A stretch of 56,314 nucleotides of DNA, taken from NCBI GenBank assembly GCA_015067525.1, contig SVMH01000009.1:1-56314 (forward strand). The letters run 5' to 3'. The translations under genes and the position numbers were made by a program. The DNA comes from Oscillospiraceae bacterium. Its GTDB lineage: Bacteria > Bacillota > Clostridia > Oscillospirales > Oscillospiraceae. Under the pieces are notes generated by a model. The model saw nothing but the letters and a program-made list of their open reading frames with translations. It made no database searches and had not been told where the DNA came from. The stretch's first letter is position 1, and each line of letters starts with the position of its first letter. Shown in pieces: positions 24,661 to 32,579 of this stretch.

Positions 24661-25749
24661 TTACTTCTTCAGCTCCAGCGTGCGATCGTAGGCGGCGATG
24701 ACCGCCTCCATGGCCGCACTGCGGAAACCGCCCGCCTCCAGCGCGCGGACACCGGCAATGGTGGTACCGCCGGGGGAGCAGATGGAATCCTTGATGGCGC
24801 CGGGATGGGCGCCGGTTTCTTTGGCCAGCGCTGCCGTGCCCAGCAGCATCTGCTGGGCGTAGCGCATGGCCTTGTCGCGGGGCAGACCACAGGTCACGGC
24901 GCCGTCGGCCAGGGCTTCGAGGAACAGGCACGCAAAGGCGCCGCCGCAGCCGGCCACGGCGCTGCCGGCGTCGATGAGGTGCTCGTCCAGTTCCTCCAGC
25001 GCACCGGAGGCGGAGAGGATACGGAGGAATTCCTGCTTCTGCTGCACGGTGACATCGCTGCTGCAGGCGTAGAGGGTCAGGCCCTGACCCACGGCGCAGG
25101 CCACGTTGGGCATGATGCGGATCACCGGCAGCTGCAGGCCGGACATCTCGCGGATGGCGTTCACGCTCAGGCCGGCCGCCATGGTCACCAGCACGCAGGG
25201 GGTCTTGCGGGCCGCCAGCAGCAAGCGCAGGGAATCCAGCAGGCCCTGCATCATCTGGGGCTTGACCCCTAAGAAAATATAGTCGCACTCCACGGCGATG
25301 GAGTCGTTATCCGCCGCCACGGCACCCAGCTCCTCGGCAAGGGCCTGCGCCTTACCGGCGGTGCGGTTGGCAAGATAGATGCTGCCGGGGCTGACGGCTT
25401 TGGCTGCTGCCCGGGCCAGGGCACCGCCCATATGGCCGGTGCCGATGAATCCGATGGTCATTGCGTCATCTCCTTCCCATGTGTAGAGCTCGTCCTGTGC
25501 TTCCCAGACAGGCGCGGCCGGCGTCTGTGCCGGTGGGGCGTCTGTCTTGCTGCCCATCAGGTAGGTCGGGGTGGTGCCCAGCGCCCGGGCCAGCGCGGCG
25601 ATCTTATCCCAGCGCATGCTGGCGATCATGCCCGTCTCCCATTTGCGCACGGTGCTCTTTTCCACGCCCACCACACGGGCGACCTGTTCCAACGTCAGCT
25701 TTTTCGCCTTTCGCAGCTCACGGATCCGCTGCGCCATTCCTTCCGACAT
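24661..25749 (-). CDS. proC: XRE HTH domain fused to pyrroline-5-carboxylate reductase
   Basis: One 362-aa frame. Residues 1-66 are an XRE HTH (IRELRKAKKLTLEQVARVVG, STVRKWETG, LGTTPTYLMGS), followed by a Pro/Ala-rich linker. From residue ~97 there is a complete P5C reductase: MTIGFIGTGHMGGALARA (NADPH-binding), IFLGVKPQMM, RIMPNVACAVGQG, and the C-terminal DSICSPGGTTIAGVRALE signature. P5CR makes proline from pyrroline-5-carboxylate. A strong internal SD (AAGGAGA at 25469-25476) precedes the codon for that Met (ATG 25461), so a 266-aa normal-sized ProC may also be made. AAAGGGGGT supports the long start. Fused HTH suggests a moonlighting or autoregulated enzyme. Confidence 0.88.
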   Translation of the reverse strand: MSEGMAQRIRELRKAKKLTLEQVARVVGVEKSTVRKWETGMIASMRWDKIAALARALGTTPTYLMGSKTDAPPAQTPAAPVWEAQDELYTWEGDDAMTIGFIGTGHMGGALARAAAKAVSPGSIYLANRTAGKAQALAEELGAVAADNDSIAVECDYIFLGVKPQMMQGLLDSLRLLLAARKTPCVLVTMAAGLSVNAIREMSGLQLPVIRIMPNVACAVGQGLTLYACSSDVTVQQKQEFLRILSASGALEELDEHLIDAGSAVAGCGGAFACLFLEALADGAVTCGLPRDKAMRYAQQMLLGTAALAKETGAHPGAIKDSICSPGGTTIAGVRALEAGGFRSAAMEAVIAAYDRTLELKK

Positions 25750-25775
25750 GGTGTCGACCCCCTTTCGTTGGCCTT

Positions 25776-25804
25776 ATGCTAACACATAAGTTTCCTTTTG
25801 GCAA
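25776..25804 (-). promoter_or_regulatory. promoter of the HTH-proC gene
   Basis: Minus strand TTGCCA (25799-25804), 17 bp, TAGCAT (25776-25781). The -10 lies in TTATG-TGTTA-GCATAA, an inverted repeat. Confidence 0.5.
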
Positions 25805-25845
25805 CAGATATTTATAAAAAAGTTTCCTAAAAGACAAAAAGGAAA
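25788..25845. promoter_or_regulatory. AAGTTTCC repeats, candidate operator of the HTH-ProC protein
   Basis: AAGTTTCC occurs at 25788-25795 and again at 25820-25827, exactly 32 bp (about three helical turns) apart, with an inverted GGAAATT at 25841-25847. The repeats straddle the proC promoter -35 region in the divergent spacer to rubrerythrin. Confidence 0.45.
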
Positions 25846-25869
25846 TTAGGTGACCTTGGAAAAATAAGA

Positions 25870-25898
25870 TTGCTATTTTCGGGAAAACTTGCTATGAT
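25870..25898 (+). promoter_or_regulatory. promoter of rubrerythrin
   Basis: TTGCTA (25870-25875), 17 bp, TATGAT (25893-25898). Confidence 0.7.
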
Positions 25899-25933
25899 GC
25901 TTATATCAACACCAACCGAAAGGGGAACTTATC

Positions 25934-26467
25934 ATGAATCTGAAAGGTACCAAAACCGAACAGAACCTGCGCGAGGCTTTTGCCGGCGAGACCCAGGCCC
26001 GCAGCAAGTATGACTATTTCGCATCCGTAGCCAAGAAGGCCGGCTATGAGCAGATCGCCGCCATCTTCCAGGAGACGGCCAACAACGAGAAGGAGCACGC
26101 CAAGCTGTGGTTCAAGGCGCTGGGCGCTCTGGGCACCACCGAGGAGAATCTGGCCAGCGCCGCTGCCGGTGAGAACTATGAGTGGACCGACATGTACGAC
26201 CGCATGGCCCGTGACGCCGAGGAAGAGGGCTTCGTGGAGCTGGCCGCCAAGTTCCGCATGGTGGCTGCCATCGAAAAGACCCACGAGGAGCGCTATCGTA
26301 AGCTGCTGAGCAACGTGGAGATGCAGGCCGTGTTCGCCAAGGCTGAGGAGACCATGTGGGAGTGCCGCAACTGCGGCCATCTGGTCATGGGCAAGAAGGC
26401 CCCCCAGGTCTGCCCTGTGTGCGCCCATCCCCAGGCCTATTTCGAGGTCCGCAAGGAGAACTATTGA
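25934..26467 (+). CDS. rbr: rubrerythrin
   Basis: A 177-aa non-heme iron protein that reduces hydrogen peroxide in anaerobes. The ferritin-like di-iron domain has ligands in [19 protein letters not shown] and the later AEEEGF and EKTHEERY motifs. A C-terminal rubredoxin-like domain has the four cysteines ([16 protein letters not shown]) binding one iron. SD AAAGGGGAACTTATC. Its presence supports a strict anaerobe. Followed by a perfect hairpin without T tract, so read-through into the formate/nitrite channel gene is possible. Confidence 0.95.
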   Translation: MNLKGTKTEQNLREAFAGETQARSKYDYFASVAKKAGYEQIAAIFQETANNEKEHAKLWFKALGALGTTEENLASAAAGENYEWTDMYDRMARDAEEEGFVELAAKFRMVAAIEKTHEERYRKLLSNVEMQAVFAKAEETMWECRNCGHLVMGKKAPQVCPVCAHPQAYFEVRKENY

Positions 26468-26480
26468 TTTTAACTTCCCG

Positions 26481-26506
26481 CAGGGGCGGACAGCTGTCCG
26501 CCCCTG
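26481..26506 (+). promoter_or_regulatory. perfect hairpin after rubrerythrin
   Basis: CAGGGGCGGACAG / CTGTCCGCCCCTG, perfect 26-nt palindrome lacking a T run. It could stabilise the rbr mRNA end or partially terminate. Confidence 0.5.
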
Positions 26507-26532
26507 TATGCTACATATGAGGTGATAGAGAG

Positions 26533-27297
26533 ATGAACACCCCTGCGCAGATCGCGGCCAACTATGTGGCCATCGGAAAAGGCAAGGCGGAGCTGCCGCT
26601 GGTGAAAATGCTGCTGCTGGCCGTTCTGGCCGGCGCCTTCATCGCCCTGGCCGGCGCCGCCGCCACTTTCGGCAACATCTATGTCAACAAGATCATGGGC
26701 GCTGCCATTTTCCCGGCAGGTCTCGCCATGGTGCTCATCGCCGGCAGCGAGCTGTTCACCGGCAACTGCCTGCTGGTGATCCCTCTGTTGGAAAAGGAGA
26801 TCACGGCCATGCAGATGCTGCGCAATCTGGCGGCGGTGTATCTGGGCAATCTGGTGGGCGGCGTGCTGGTGTCCGCCTGCGCCGTCTACGGCGGCACCTT
26901 TGACGCCATCGCCGAAACGGTGGTGGCCACGGCGGCTGCCAAGTGCAACCTGACCTTCGCGGCCGGTTTCCTGCGGGGTATTCTGTGCAACGTGCTGGTG
27001 TGTCTGGGCGTGTGGATGGCCTTTGGTGCCAAGGACGTGACGGGCAAGATCGTGGGCCTCTTTTTCCCGGTCTTTGCCTTTGTCATCTGCGGCTATGAGC
27101 ACTGCATCGCCAATATGTTCTACATACCGGCCGGTCTCATGGCGGCCGCTCGGGCCGGCATCGAGGCTGAGGGCCTGCATATTTTGGGCTTCCTGCGCAA
27201 CCTGCTGCCTGTCACGTTGGGCAACATCGTCGGCGGCGCCGGACTGGGCGCCCTGTACTGGGCCATCTATCTGAGGAAAAATGAGACGGATCATTGA
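26533..27297 (+). CDS. formate/nitrite transporter (FNT) family channel
   Basis: A 254-aa membrane protein of the FocA/NirC family with six helices. Typical blocks are AGAFIALAGAAATFG, GSELFTGNCLLVIPLLE, GILCNVLVCLGVWMA (FNT signature with the central His region in GYEHCIANMFYIP). It moves formate, nitrite, hydrosulfide or other small anions; in a fermenter formate is likely. GTG-free ATG start after GAGGTGATAGAG. It overlaps the Nudix gene by 17 nt. Confidence 0.92.
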   Translation: MNTPAQIAANYVAIGKGKAELPLVKMLLLAVLAGAFIALAGAAATFGNIYVNKIMGAAIFPAGLAMVLIAGSELFTGNCLLVIPLLEKEITAMQMLRNLAAVYLGNLVGGVLVSACAVYGGTFDAIAETVVATAAAKCNLTFAAGFLRGILCNVLVCLGVWMAFGAKDVTGKIVGLFFPVFAFVICGYEHCIANMFYIPAGLMAAARAGIEAEGLHILGFLRNLLPVTLGNIVGGAGLGALYWAIYLRKNETDH

Positions 27298-27847
27298 CGA
27301 GATCGAGGCATTCGTGCCCCTTTGTGAGCAGGAGGAGAAGGACAAGGGCATCATGCTCCACTTCCTGCGCACCAATCCCGACGCGTGTCTGCGCAAGAAC
27401 ACCATGGCCCATATGACGGCCTCTTCGTGGGTTATCAGTCCCGACGGGCGCCATGTGGTGATGGTGTACCACAACATCTATAACTCCTGGTCCTGGACCG
27501 GCGGCCACGCCGACGGCGAGGAGGACCTGCTGGCGGTGGCCATCCGCGAGGCGCAGGAGGAGACGGGTCTTCAAAAGCTGCGTCCTGTGCTGGAGGGCCC
27601 CGTTTCGCTGGAGTGTCTGACGGTGGACGGCCACGAGAAGCGGGGCGAATACGTCCCCAGCCACCTGCATCTGAACGTGACGTATCTGCTGCGCGCGGAG
27701 GACGATGATCTCCACGAAAAGCCGGATGAGAACAGCGGTGTAGGCTGGTTTACCCCCGATGAGGCGCTGGCAGCTTCCACGGAGCCGTGGATGGTGGAGC
27801 GGGTGTACCGCAAGCTCAACCAGCGGGCGAAGAAGTATATGAAGTAA
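27281..27847 (+). CDS. Nudix hydrolase
   Basis: A 188-aa protein with the Nudix box from GHADGEEDLLAVAIRE to AQEETGL. A preceding helical N-terminal segment (IIDEIEAFVPLCEQEEKDKG) is common in Clostridia Nudix proteins of unknown substrate. Start ATG 27281 lies inside the FNT gene after GAGGAAAA; overlap of 17 nt suggests translational coupling. Confidence 0.9.
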   Translation: MRRIIDEIEAFVPLCEQEEKDKGIMLHFLRTNPDACLRKNTMAHMTASSWVISPDGRHVVMVYHNIYNSWSWTGGHADGEEDLLAVAIREAQEETGLQKLRPVLEGPVSLECLTVDGHEKRGEYVPSHLHLNVTYLLRAEDDDLHEKPDENSGVGWFTPDEALAASTEPWMVERVYRKLNQRAKKYMK

Positions 27848-27857
27848 CGAGGTTCCT

Positions 27858-28334
27858 ATGTACCGACACGATCAGAACCACAGCCGACACATTTCGCTGC
27901 ACGACTGCCGCGCAGAAAGGATGACGCTGGAAAACGGCGTGCTGTCACTGATCTTTCCCGACGGTATCTGGGTCACACCGGAGCACGAGGAGAACCCGAC
28001 GCAAAATGTGGTGCGTACCGGCGAAGCGCAGGTGGACTTCACGATTCTGGATGAGGAGATCGACGGTATTACCGTCTATGTGTATCGCCGCGGCAGAAAG
28101 GGTAAAGTGTGGCGCGAGGAATGGGAAGCACAGAACTTTATCGACGCTGTGAACGAGGGCTCTTTTCAGTTGGAGTTTCTCTATGATTACCGGCAAAAGG
28201 GTGCGCCGTACCGGCTGTACCATTGTGTGGTGTGGTTCGAGCAAAGACCTTACTGTTATGAATGTGAGCTGTATTTGCATACGGAAAGCGCGGTCTATCG
28301 CTGGAACGAACTGCGTTGCGATCGGATATGGTGA
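27858..28334 (+). CDS. conserved-looking hypothetical protein
   Basis: A 158-aa soluble protein without signal peptide or membrane helix. The sequence alternates hydrophobic and polar residues (LIFPDGIWVTPEHEEN, VDFTILDEEIDGITVYVYRRG), indicating a beta-sheet fold, and is rich in Tyr/Trp/Cys toward the C-terminus (CVVWFEQRPYCYECELYL). No family recognised. It follows the Nudix gene after 10 nt and ends the operon before a terminator. Codon choice is slightly less biased than the neighbours. Confidence 0.7.
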   Translation: MYRHDQNHSRHISLHDCRAERMTLENGVLSLIFPDGIWVTPEHEENPTQNVVRTGEAQVDFTILDEEIDGITVYVYRRGRKGKVWREEWEAQNFIDAVNEGSFQLEFLYDYRQKGAPYRLYHCVVWFEQRPYCYECELYLHTESAVYRWNELRCDRIW

Positions 28335-28337
28335 AAT

Positions 28338-28372
28338 AAAAAAGAGAGCCGCGTGTGCGGCTCTCTTTTTTT
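28338..28372. terminator. bidirectional terminator
   Basis: AAAAAAGAGAGCCGC / GCGGCTCTCTTTTTT hairpin between convergent genes. Confidence 0.9.
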
Positions 28373-28373
28373 G

Positions 28374-29051
28374 TTACATAAACTGGCAGAAAAGCAAAGG
28401 CAGGAACATAGCGGGCATCATGTTCAAAAGCTTCAGCTTCGTCACGCCCAGCAGGTTGCCGCTGATGCCCAGAATCAGCAGGGAGCCCACGAAGGTGATC
28501 TCGTTGATGACCACCTCCGTCAGCAGGGGGGCCACCAGAGAGGCCAGCAGGGAGATGCCGCCTTCGATGACGAACACGCTGACGCCGGCAAAGGCCACGC
28601 CCACGCCCATGGTGGAGGCGAAGATGATGGAGCTGATGCCGTCGATGACGGACTTGGCGATGAGGATGGTGTGGTCATTTTTCAGACCGCTGTCCAGCGA
28701 GCCCATGATGGTCATGGCGCCCACGGCGAACACCAGCGTGCCGGTGACAAAGCCCTCGGTGATCTTGCCCTTGCCCTTGAATTTCTCCTGCAGCTTATCG
28801 CCCAGGCGGTTCACGGCGCGGTCGATATCCAGCGCCTCGCCGATGACCGTGCCGATGACGAGGGACAGGATGGGTACCAGAGGTTTGGTGCTGTTCATCA
28901 GGCCCGGTACGGCGATGCCGATGGTGATGAGGGCCACGGCGGACATGGTGGCGGCGCGGATGCGCTCGTTGAGGAATTTGCCGGCCACCAGACCCACCAG
29001 GGTGCCGGCCACCACGGTAATGAAGTTGACAAGTGCGCCTGTTAAGATCAT
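28374..29051 (-). CDS. DUF554 membrane protein (YdfK family)
   Basis: A 225-aa protein with about seven hydrophobic helices. GALVNFITVVAGTLVGLVAG at the N-terminus, IGTVIGEALDID, and DGISSIIFASTMGVGVAFA mark DUF554, a putative transporter family of unknown substrate. It follows tcdA after 6 nt, hence the same transcript. Confidence 0.88.
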   Translation of the reverse strand: MILTGALVNFITVVAGTLVGLVAGKFLNERIRAATMSAVALITIGIAVPGLMNSTKPLVPILSLVIGTVIGEALDIDRAVNRLGDKLQEKFKGKGKITEGFVTGTLVFAVGAMTIMGSLDSGLKNDHTILIAKSVIDGISSIIFASTMGVGVAFAGVSVFVIEGGISLLASLVAPLLTEVVINEITFVGSLLILGISGNLLGVTKLKLLNMMPAMFLPLLFCQFM

Positions 29052-29057
29052 GGCGTG

Positions 29058-29774
29058 TTACTCCTTTCGGGAAATGAGATCCTGCACCACGGCTCCGGCC
29101 ATCATGAGTCCCGCGCAGGAGGGGACCCACGCCACGCTGGCCGGTACGCTGCGCCGCCCGGGAGGGGGCGCTTCCAGCGGCAATGTTTCGGCGGGCTCCT
29201 CGGGGCTGAACACCACCTTCAGGTGGTGGATATTTCGCGCGCGCAGCTCCTTGCGCATGACGCGGGCCAGCGGGCAGCCGGAGGTTTTGGAAATGTCGGT
29301 GATGCACAGGCGGCTGGGATCCAGCTTGTTGCCGGTGCCCAGGGCGCTGAGGATGGGGATGCCCCGTTTTTGTGCCTGCTCGATCAGGTCCAGCTTGCAC
29401 GAGACCAGATCGATGGCGTCCACGATGTAGTCGTAGGGGGCGATGAAAAAGTCCTCGCGGTGCTGCGCGTCATAGGTGGCGCAGACGGGGTGGACGATGA
29501 TGTCGGGATTGATGTCGCGGCAGCGCTGCGCCGCGGCCTCCGCCTTGGGAAGCCCCACGGTGGAGCTCAATGCGAAAAGCTGGCGGTTGATATTGGAGAC
29601 GGACAGCGTGTCCTGATCGACCAGCGTCAGCTCTCCCACGCCGCTGCGGCACAGCGCCTCCACGGCGTAGCTGCCCACGCCGCCCAGACCGAACACCGCC
29701 ACGTGGCTGCCGCGCAGCCTGTCCATGGCGTCAGAGCCCAGTATCATCTCTGTGCGGATAAAGCGCTCATTCAT
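29058..29774 (-). CDS. tcdA: tRNA threonylcarbamoyladenosine dehydratase
   Basis: A 238-aa E1-like (ThiF/MoeB fold) enzyme that cyclises t6A to ct6A in tRNAs reading ANN codons. The ATP-binding GLGGVGSYAVEALCRSG is near residue 28, then DQDTLSVSNINRQLFA, DAIDLVSCKLDLIE and the CsdL/TcdA-type LGTGNKLDPSRL, ending in PSCAGLMMAGAVV. ATG 29774 is supported by AAGGAGA and by the family N-terminus NERFIRTEMILG; the frame extends further upstream without signal. Confidence 0.92.
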   Translation of the reverse strand: MNERFIRTEMILGSDAMDRLRGSHVAVFGLGGVGSYAVEALCRSGVGELTLVDQDTLSVSNINRQLFALSSTVGLPKAEAAAQRCRDINPDIIVHPVCATYDAQHREDFFIAPYDYIVDAIDLVSCKLDLIEQAQKRGIPILSALGTGNKLDPSRLCITDISKTSGCPLARVMRKELRARNIHHLKVVFSPEEPAETLPLEAPPPGRRSVPASVAWVPSCAGLMMAGAVVQDLISRKE

Positions 29775-29797
29775 CAGGAATCTCCTTTGAAACGGAT

Positions 29798-29831
29798 AAA
29801 AAAGGGCCGGCGCTTGGCGCCAGCCCTTTTG
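29798..29831 (-). terminator. terminator of the foldase gene
   Basis: On the minus strand AAAAGGGCTGGCGCC / GGCGCCGGCCCTTTT-type hairpin followed by TTTTTTATCC. Confidence 0.8.
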
Positions 29832-29851
29832 TTGCGTCAGTTCAGGCCGGA

Positions 29852-31432
29852 TCAGCCCACGTATTTCATGCCGCTGTGCTCTTCGGCGGTCAGACCGTCC
29901 ATCAGACCCTCGAACCATGCGTTGTAGTCATCGCTCATCTTGTGGTTGATGGCCAGCAGCTTCCAGTAAGGCTCGGAGAAGCCGTCGAAGTACATCACAT
30001 GGTAACCGGTGTAGCCGGCGCCTTCCACGAAGACGATGCCGGTGTCACCCACCTGACGGCCGTCGGCGAAGCACCAGTCCTCAAACTCGGTGACCATCTG
30101 GCCCTTGTAGACGTCCTCGTACAGGCCGCCATTGGTGTTGGAGCCGCCGTCATCGCTCTTCTTGTTGGCCAGCTCGGCAAAGCTCTCGGCGGTCTTGGCA
30201 CCGGACTGCCACTCCTTGAGGATGGCGTCGGCCTCGGCCTTTTCTGCGTCGATCAGATCCTGCAGCTTGTCCTTGTAGTCGTCAGCCTTGGTATCCAGCT
30301 TGGAATCATCCACCTTGCACAGGATGTGGCGGACGTTAACGGTCAGATACTCCTCGCGGCTGCGATCACGGAAGCCCAGCACGTAGAAGTCGGTGCCGTT
30401 CTCGATCTGGGTCTTGTCGCCGGCCACGCGGCCATCGGCAAACAGCCACTCCTGCAGCACGCCGCCGCTGTTGGTGCCGGCATCCACAGAGACATGGTTG
30501 GCCATGTCGTAATCCTTGGCGATGGTCTCCAGATCCTCACCGGCCTGATAGCGGGCCATAGCGGCCTTGGCAGCAGCCTCAGCGGCGGCCTTGGCGGCAG
30601 CCTTGGCCTCGTCGGTGGGCTCCACGGTCTTGCCGTCAGCGTCCTTGGTGGACTCGGCCTCACCGTCAAAGATGACATACTCGTAAGAGACGATATCGAT
30701 GTACTCGGAGTTCTCAGCGTAGTACTTGTCGATCTCGGCGTCAGTATAGTCCAGACCGTCGATGTACTCCTGCTGGAAAGCGGAGGTCAGCGTGGCGTCG
30801 GTGAGCAGCTTTTCAAAGGTGCTGGTGGTCATGCTGGCGCCGTAAATGCTCTTGAGGTAGGCGTTGGTGCTGACACCGGACTGCTTGGCATAGCTGGCCA
30901 GCTGCTCCATGGTGTCGGCAAGGGCGGCTTTGGCCTCGTCGCTCAGCTTGTAGCCGGCTTCGTTGGCGCCCTTGAGGAGGGCGGTCTGCTGGACCAGGCT
31001 GTCCTTGGTCAGGCCGACGAAGTAGTCGTGCCAGCTCAGCTCCTCATCCTCTTCCAGCGTGATGCCCAGGATCATGGTGTCCAGATCGCTGAGGTTCTGC
31101 TGCTGCAGAGGCAGGGAGGTGTTCAGGGAGAACAGGCTGGCGTAGTCGCTGCTCAGCACGCTGTTGACAGCGTTGCGGTAGTAGTAATCCACTTCGGCGG
31201 CGGAGTACTTCTCATTGCCCACGCTGATGGCGGTGCTGCCGCGCTGGATGATGTTGGAGTTCCACACCAGCAGGGCTGCGGCTACCAGCACGAAGGCGGC
31301 GGCGATACCGCCGTACAGAATGTTGGTGCGGCGCTGCTGCTTACGCTCTTCAGCGGCACGGATCTCCTTGATGTCGGGAACGCCCTGTGCGGCCAGTTCC
31401 TGACGGATCTTCTTTTCTCTAGATGCGCTCAT
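29852..31432 (-). CDS. membrane-anchored peptidyl-prolyl isomerase/foldase (PrsA/SurA-like)
   Basis: A 526-aa protein with a cytoplasmic N-terminus, one membrane helix at residues ~38-58 (LYGGIAAAFVLVAAALLVW), then an extracellular SurA-N-like helical region. Two parvulin-type segments follow. The first (~250-345) is interrupted by an Ala/Lys-rich helix (DEAKAAAKAAAEAAAKAAMA). The second starts at NVRHILCKVD (~372) and contains the FAELANKKSDDGGS...GG pattern of rotamases. Likely assists folding of secreted proteins such as the large exoproteins of this window. Monocistronic, own promoter and terminator. Confidence 0.88.
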   Translation of the reverse strand: MSASREKKIRQELAAQGVPDIKEIRAAEERKQQRRTNILYGGIAAAFVLVAAALLVWNSNIIQRGSTAISVGNEKYSAAEVDYYYRNAVNSVLSSDYASLFSLNTSLPLQQQNLSDLDTMILGITLEEDEELSWHDYFVGLTKDSLVQQTALLKGANEAGYKLSDEAKAALADTMEQLASYAKQSGVSTNAYLKSIYGASMTTSTFEKLLTDATLTSAFQQEYIDGLDYTDAEIDKYYAENSEYIDIVSYEYVIFDGEAESTKDADGKTVEPTDEAKAAAKAAAEAAAKAAMARYQAGEDLETIAKDYDMANHVSVDAGTNSGGVLQEWLFADGRVAGDKTQIENGTDFYVLGFRDRSREEYLTVNVRHILCKVDDSKLDTKADDYKDKLQDLIDAEKAEADAILKEWQSGAKTAESFAELANKKSDDGGSNTNGGLYEDVYKGQMVTEFEDWCFADGRQVGDTGIVFVEGAGYTGYHVMYFDGFSEPYWKLLAINHKMSDDYNAWFEGLMDGLTAEEHSGMKYVG

Positions 31433-31493
31433 GTTGTTGTCAATCCTCTCAAAAACAGGTAGTAACTACCCTTGTTCACAAAGTTACCAAGCT

Positions 31494-31522
31494 ATTATAC
31501 AGGAATTTATCCTGCTTCGCAA
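31494..31522 (-). promoter_or_regulatory. promoter of the foldase gene
   Basis: Minus strand TTGCGA (31517-31522), 17 bp, TATAAT (31494-31499). Confidence 0.7.
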
Positions 31523-31587
31523 GGGGGAATCTGCATTTATGTTAGTTCGCTTGCCTGAAATGAAGCTGAAAAACAGGGAAATGCGCA

Positions 31588-31790
31588 GAAAAGAGCCGAT
31601 CCGGAGGTTCCGGACCGGCTCATCAGCCGTAAGGCTTCCTGTCCCGCTTGGCCGTGCGGACCATGTTATAACCTGCACCATCCTGGCAGGTGGGTTGTCT
31701 CCAGCTTGCTTTACTGCTTCCAACATCCAGCCGCATACGGCAGCCGGGAGGCCTGCAAACCACATACTGATCCGACATCCCCTATAACGA
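31588..31790 (-). ncRNA. candidate structured non-coding RNA with own terminator
   Basis: A ~200-nt gene-free stretch. It ends on the minus strand in GAGCCGGTCCGG-AACCT-CCGGATCGGCTC followed by TTTTC (31588-31621). The one non-Watson-Crick pair is G-U only on the minus strand, which favours that orientation. Upstream lie several hairpins (ACCTGC/GCAGGT, AGCC-TTA-CGGCT, CCG-TATG-CGG). Size fits a housekeeping RNA such as 6S, but no family motif was recognised, and SRP, RNase P and tmRNA core motifs are absent. Confidence 0.35.
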
Positions 31791-31819
31791 AATGTGAGGA
31801 TAAAAAAGGCCCGACACGC

Positions 31820-31846
31820 ACCGCGCAGGACATCACCCGTGGGTGA
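31820..31846. repeat. 27-bp direct repeat, left flank of element copy 2
   Basis: ACCGCGCAGGACATC followed by ACCCGTGGGTGA; identical 27 bp at 32019-32045. It contains the small palindrome TCACCC-GT-GGGTGA. Confidence 0.9.
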
Positions 31847-31849
31847 ATA

Positions 31850-32018
31850 TCAAAAAAGGCAGCAGCCTTTTTTGAGCTTTTTTGCAGCGCGCTGCTGTGT
31901 ACTCGCTTTGCTCGCACACTTGCGCGCTGAGAAGTGTTTTCCGGCGCGCACATGTCGCTTCGGAAAACGGATTTGACTCTATTTCGCCGTTTCACGGCGA
32001 AACTCTGCGAGGCTTTTG
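31850..32018 (+). repeat. dispersed structured repeat element, copy 2
   Basis: Same order as copy 1: hairpin I TCAAAAAAGGC / GCCTTTTTTGA, GCAGCGC pairing with GCGCTG, hairpin III now GTTTTCCG / CGGAAAAC (compensatory against GTTTTTTCT / AGAAAAAAC) around loop GCACATGTCG, and hairpin IV TTTCGCCG / CGGCGAAA plus ACTCTGCGAGGCTTTTG. Flanked by a perfect 27-bp direct repeat. Confidence 0.85.
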
Positions 32019-32045
32019 ACCGCGCAGGACATCACCCGTGGGTGA
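32019..32045. repeat. 27-bp direct repeat, right flank of element copy 2
   Basis: Identical to 31820-31846. Bases following the two copies differ (ATAT versus CTAC), so the repeat ends sharply. Confidence 0.9.
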
Positions 32046-32111
32046 CTACGTTGATTATACCAGACGCGGCGGGGAAAGAAAAGTCTAAATTGGGGCGGCG
32101 GGGCAGGAAAA

Positions 32112-32396
32112 TTATTCCTCGTCCTCCATCAGCTGCTCCATAAACAGATCGTACACCTTCTCGGCTTCCTCTTCGCTGTCCAGCGTGGAGAGCAGCTCCT
32201 CGCCGTCCACCATCACGGACTTGAGGATCACCATGCCATATTCGTCGGAATCCTCGTCAGCGCCCTCTTCCACCACGGGGAAGAAAGCCATGTAGGTCTG
32301 GCCGTTCAGCTCCAGCGCGTCCACATATTCCAGATCAATGTTGTTGCCCTCGTCATCGGTCAGGGTGATGAAATTGGGGCCGAATTCGTTGTTCAT
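32112..32396 (-). CDS. DUF1292 protein (YrzB-like)
   Basis: A 94-aa, very acidic protein: ITLTDDEGNNIDLEYVDALELNGQTYMAFFP and DEYGMVILKSV are DUF1292 hallmarks. In many Firmicutes this family is linked to ruvX/yrzL; here it stands alone with its own promoter. Function unknown. SD GCAGGAGGTAATACG precedes the ATG. Confidence 0.9.
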   Translation of the reverse strand: MNNEFGPNFITLTDDEGNNIDLEYVDALELNGQTYMAFFPVVEEGADEDSDEYGMVILKSVMVDGEELLSTLDSEEEAEKVYDLFMEQLMEDEE

Positions 32397-32432
32397 CGTA
32401 TTACCTCCTGCAGTAAGGGTTTGTTCCTCTGC

Positions 32433-32461
32433 ACTATACCGAATTTACACGCAAAAAGCAA
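32433..32461 (-). promoter_or_regulatory. promoter of the DUF1292 gene
   Basis: Minus strand TTGCTT (32456-32461), 17 bp, TATAGT (32433-32438). Confidence 0.65.
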
Positions 32462-32579
32462 GGGGGCGAAGGTGCTCTTTTTCAAAAAATCATCCGAAAA
32501 GCGGGATAATTTACAGCTGATTCACATGATTGCGGCAAAAATGGGGCATAATGGAAAGAAAAAGTGTGACTTTTGCCGC

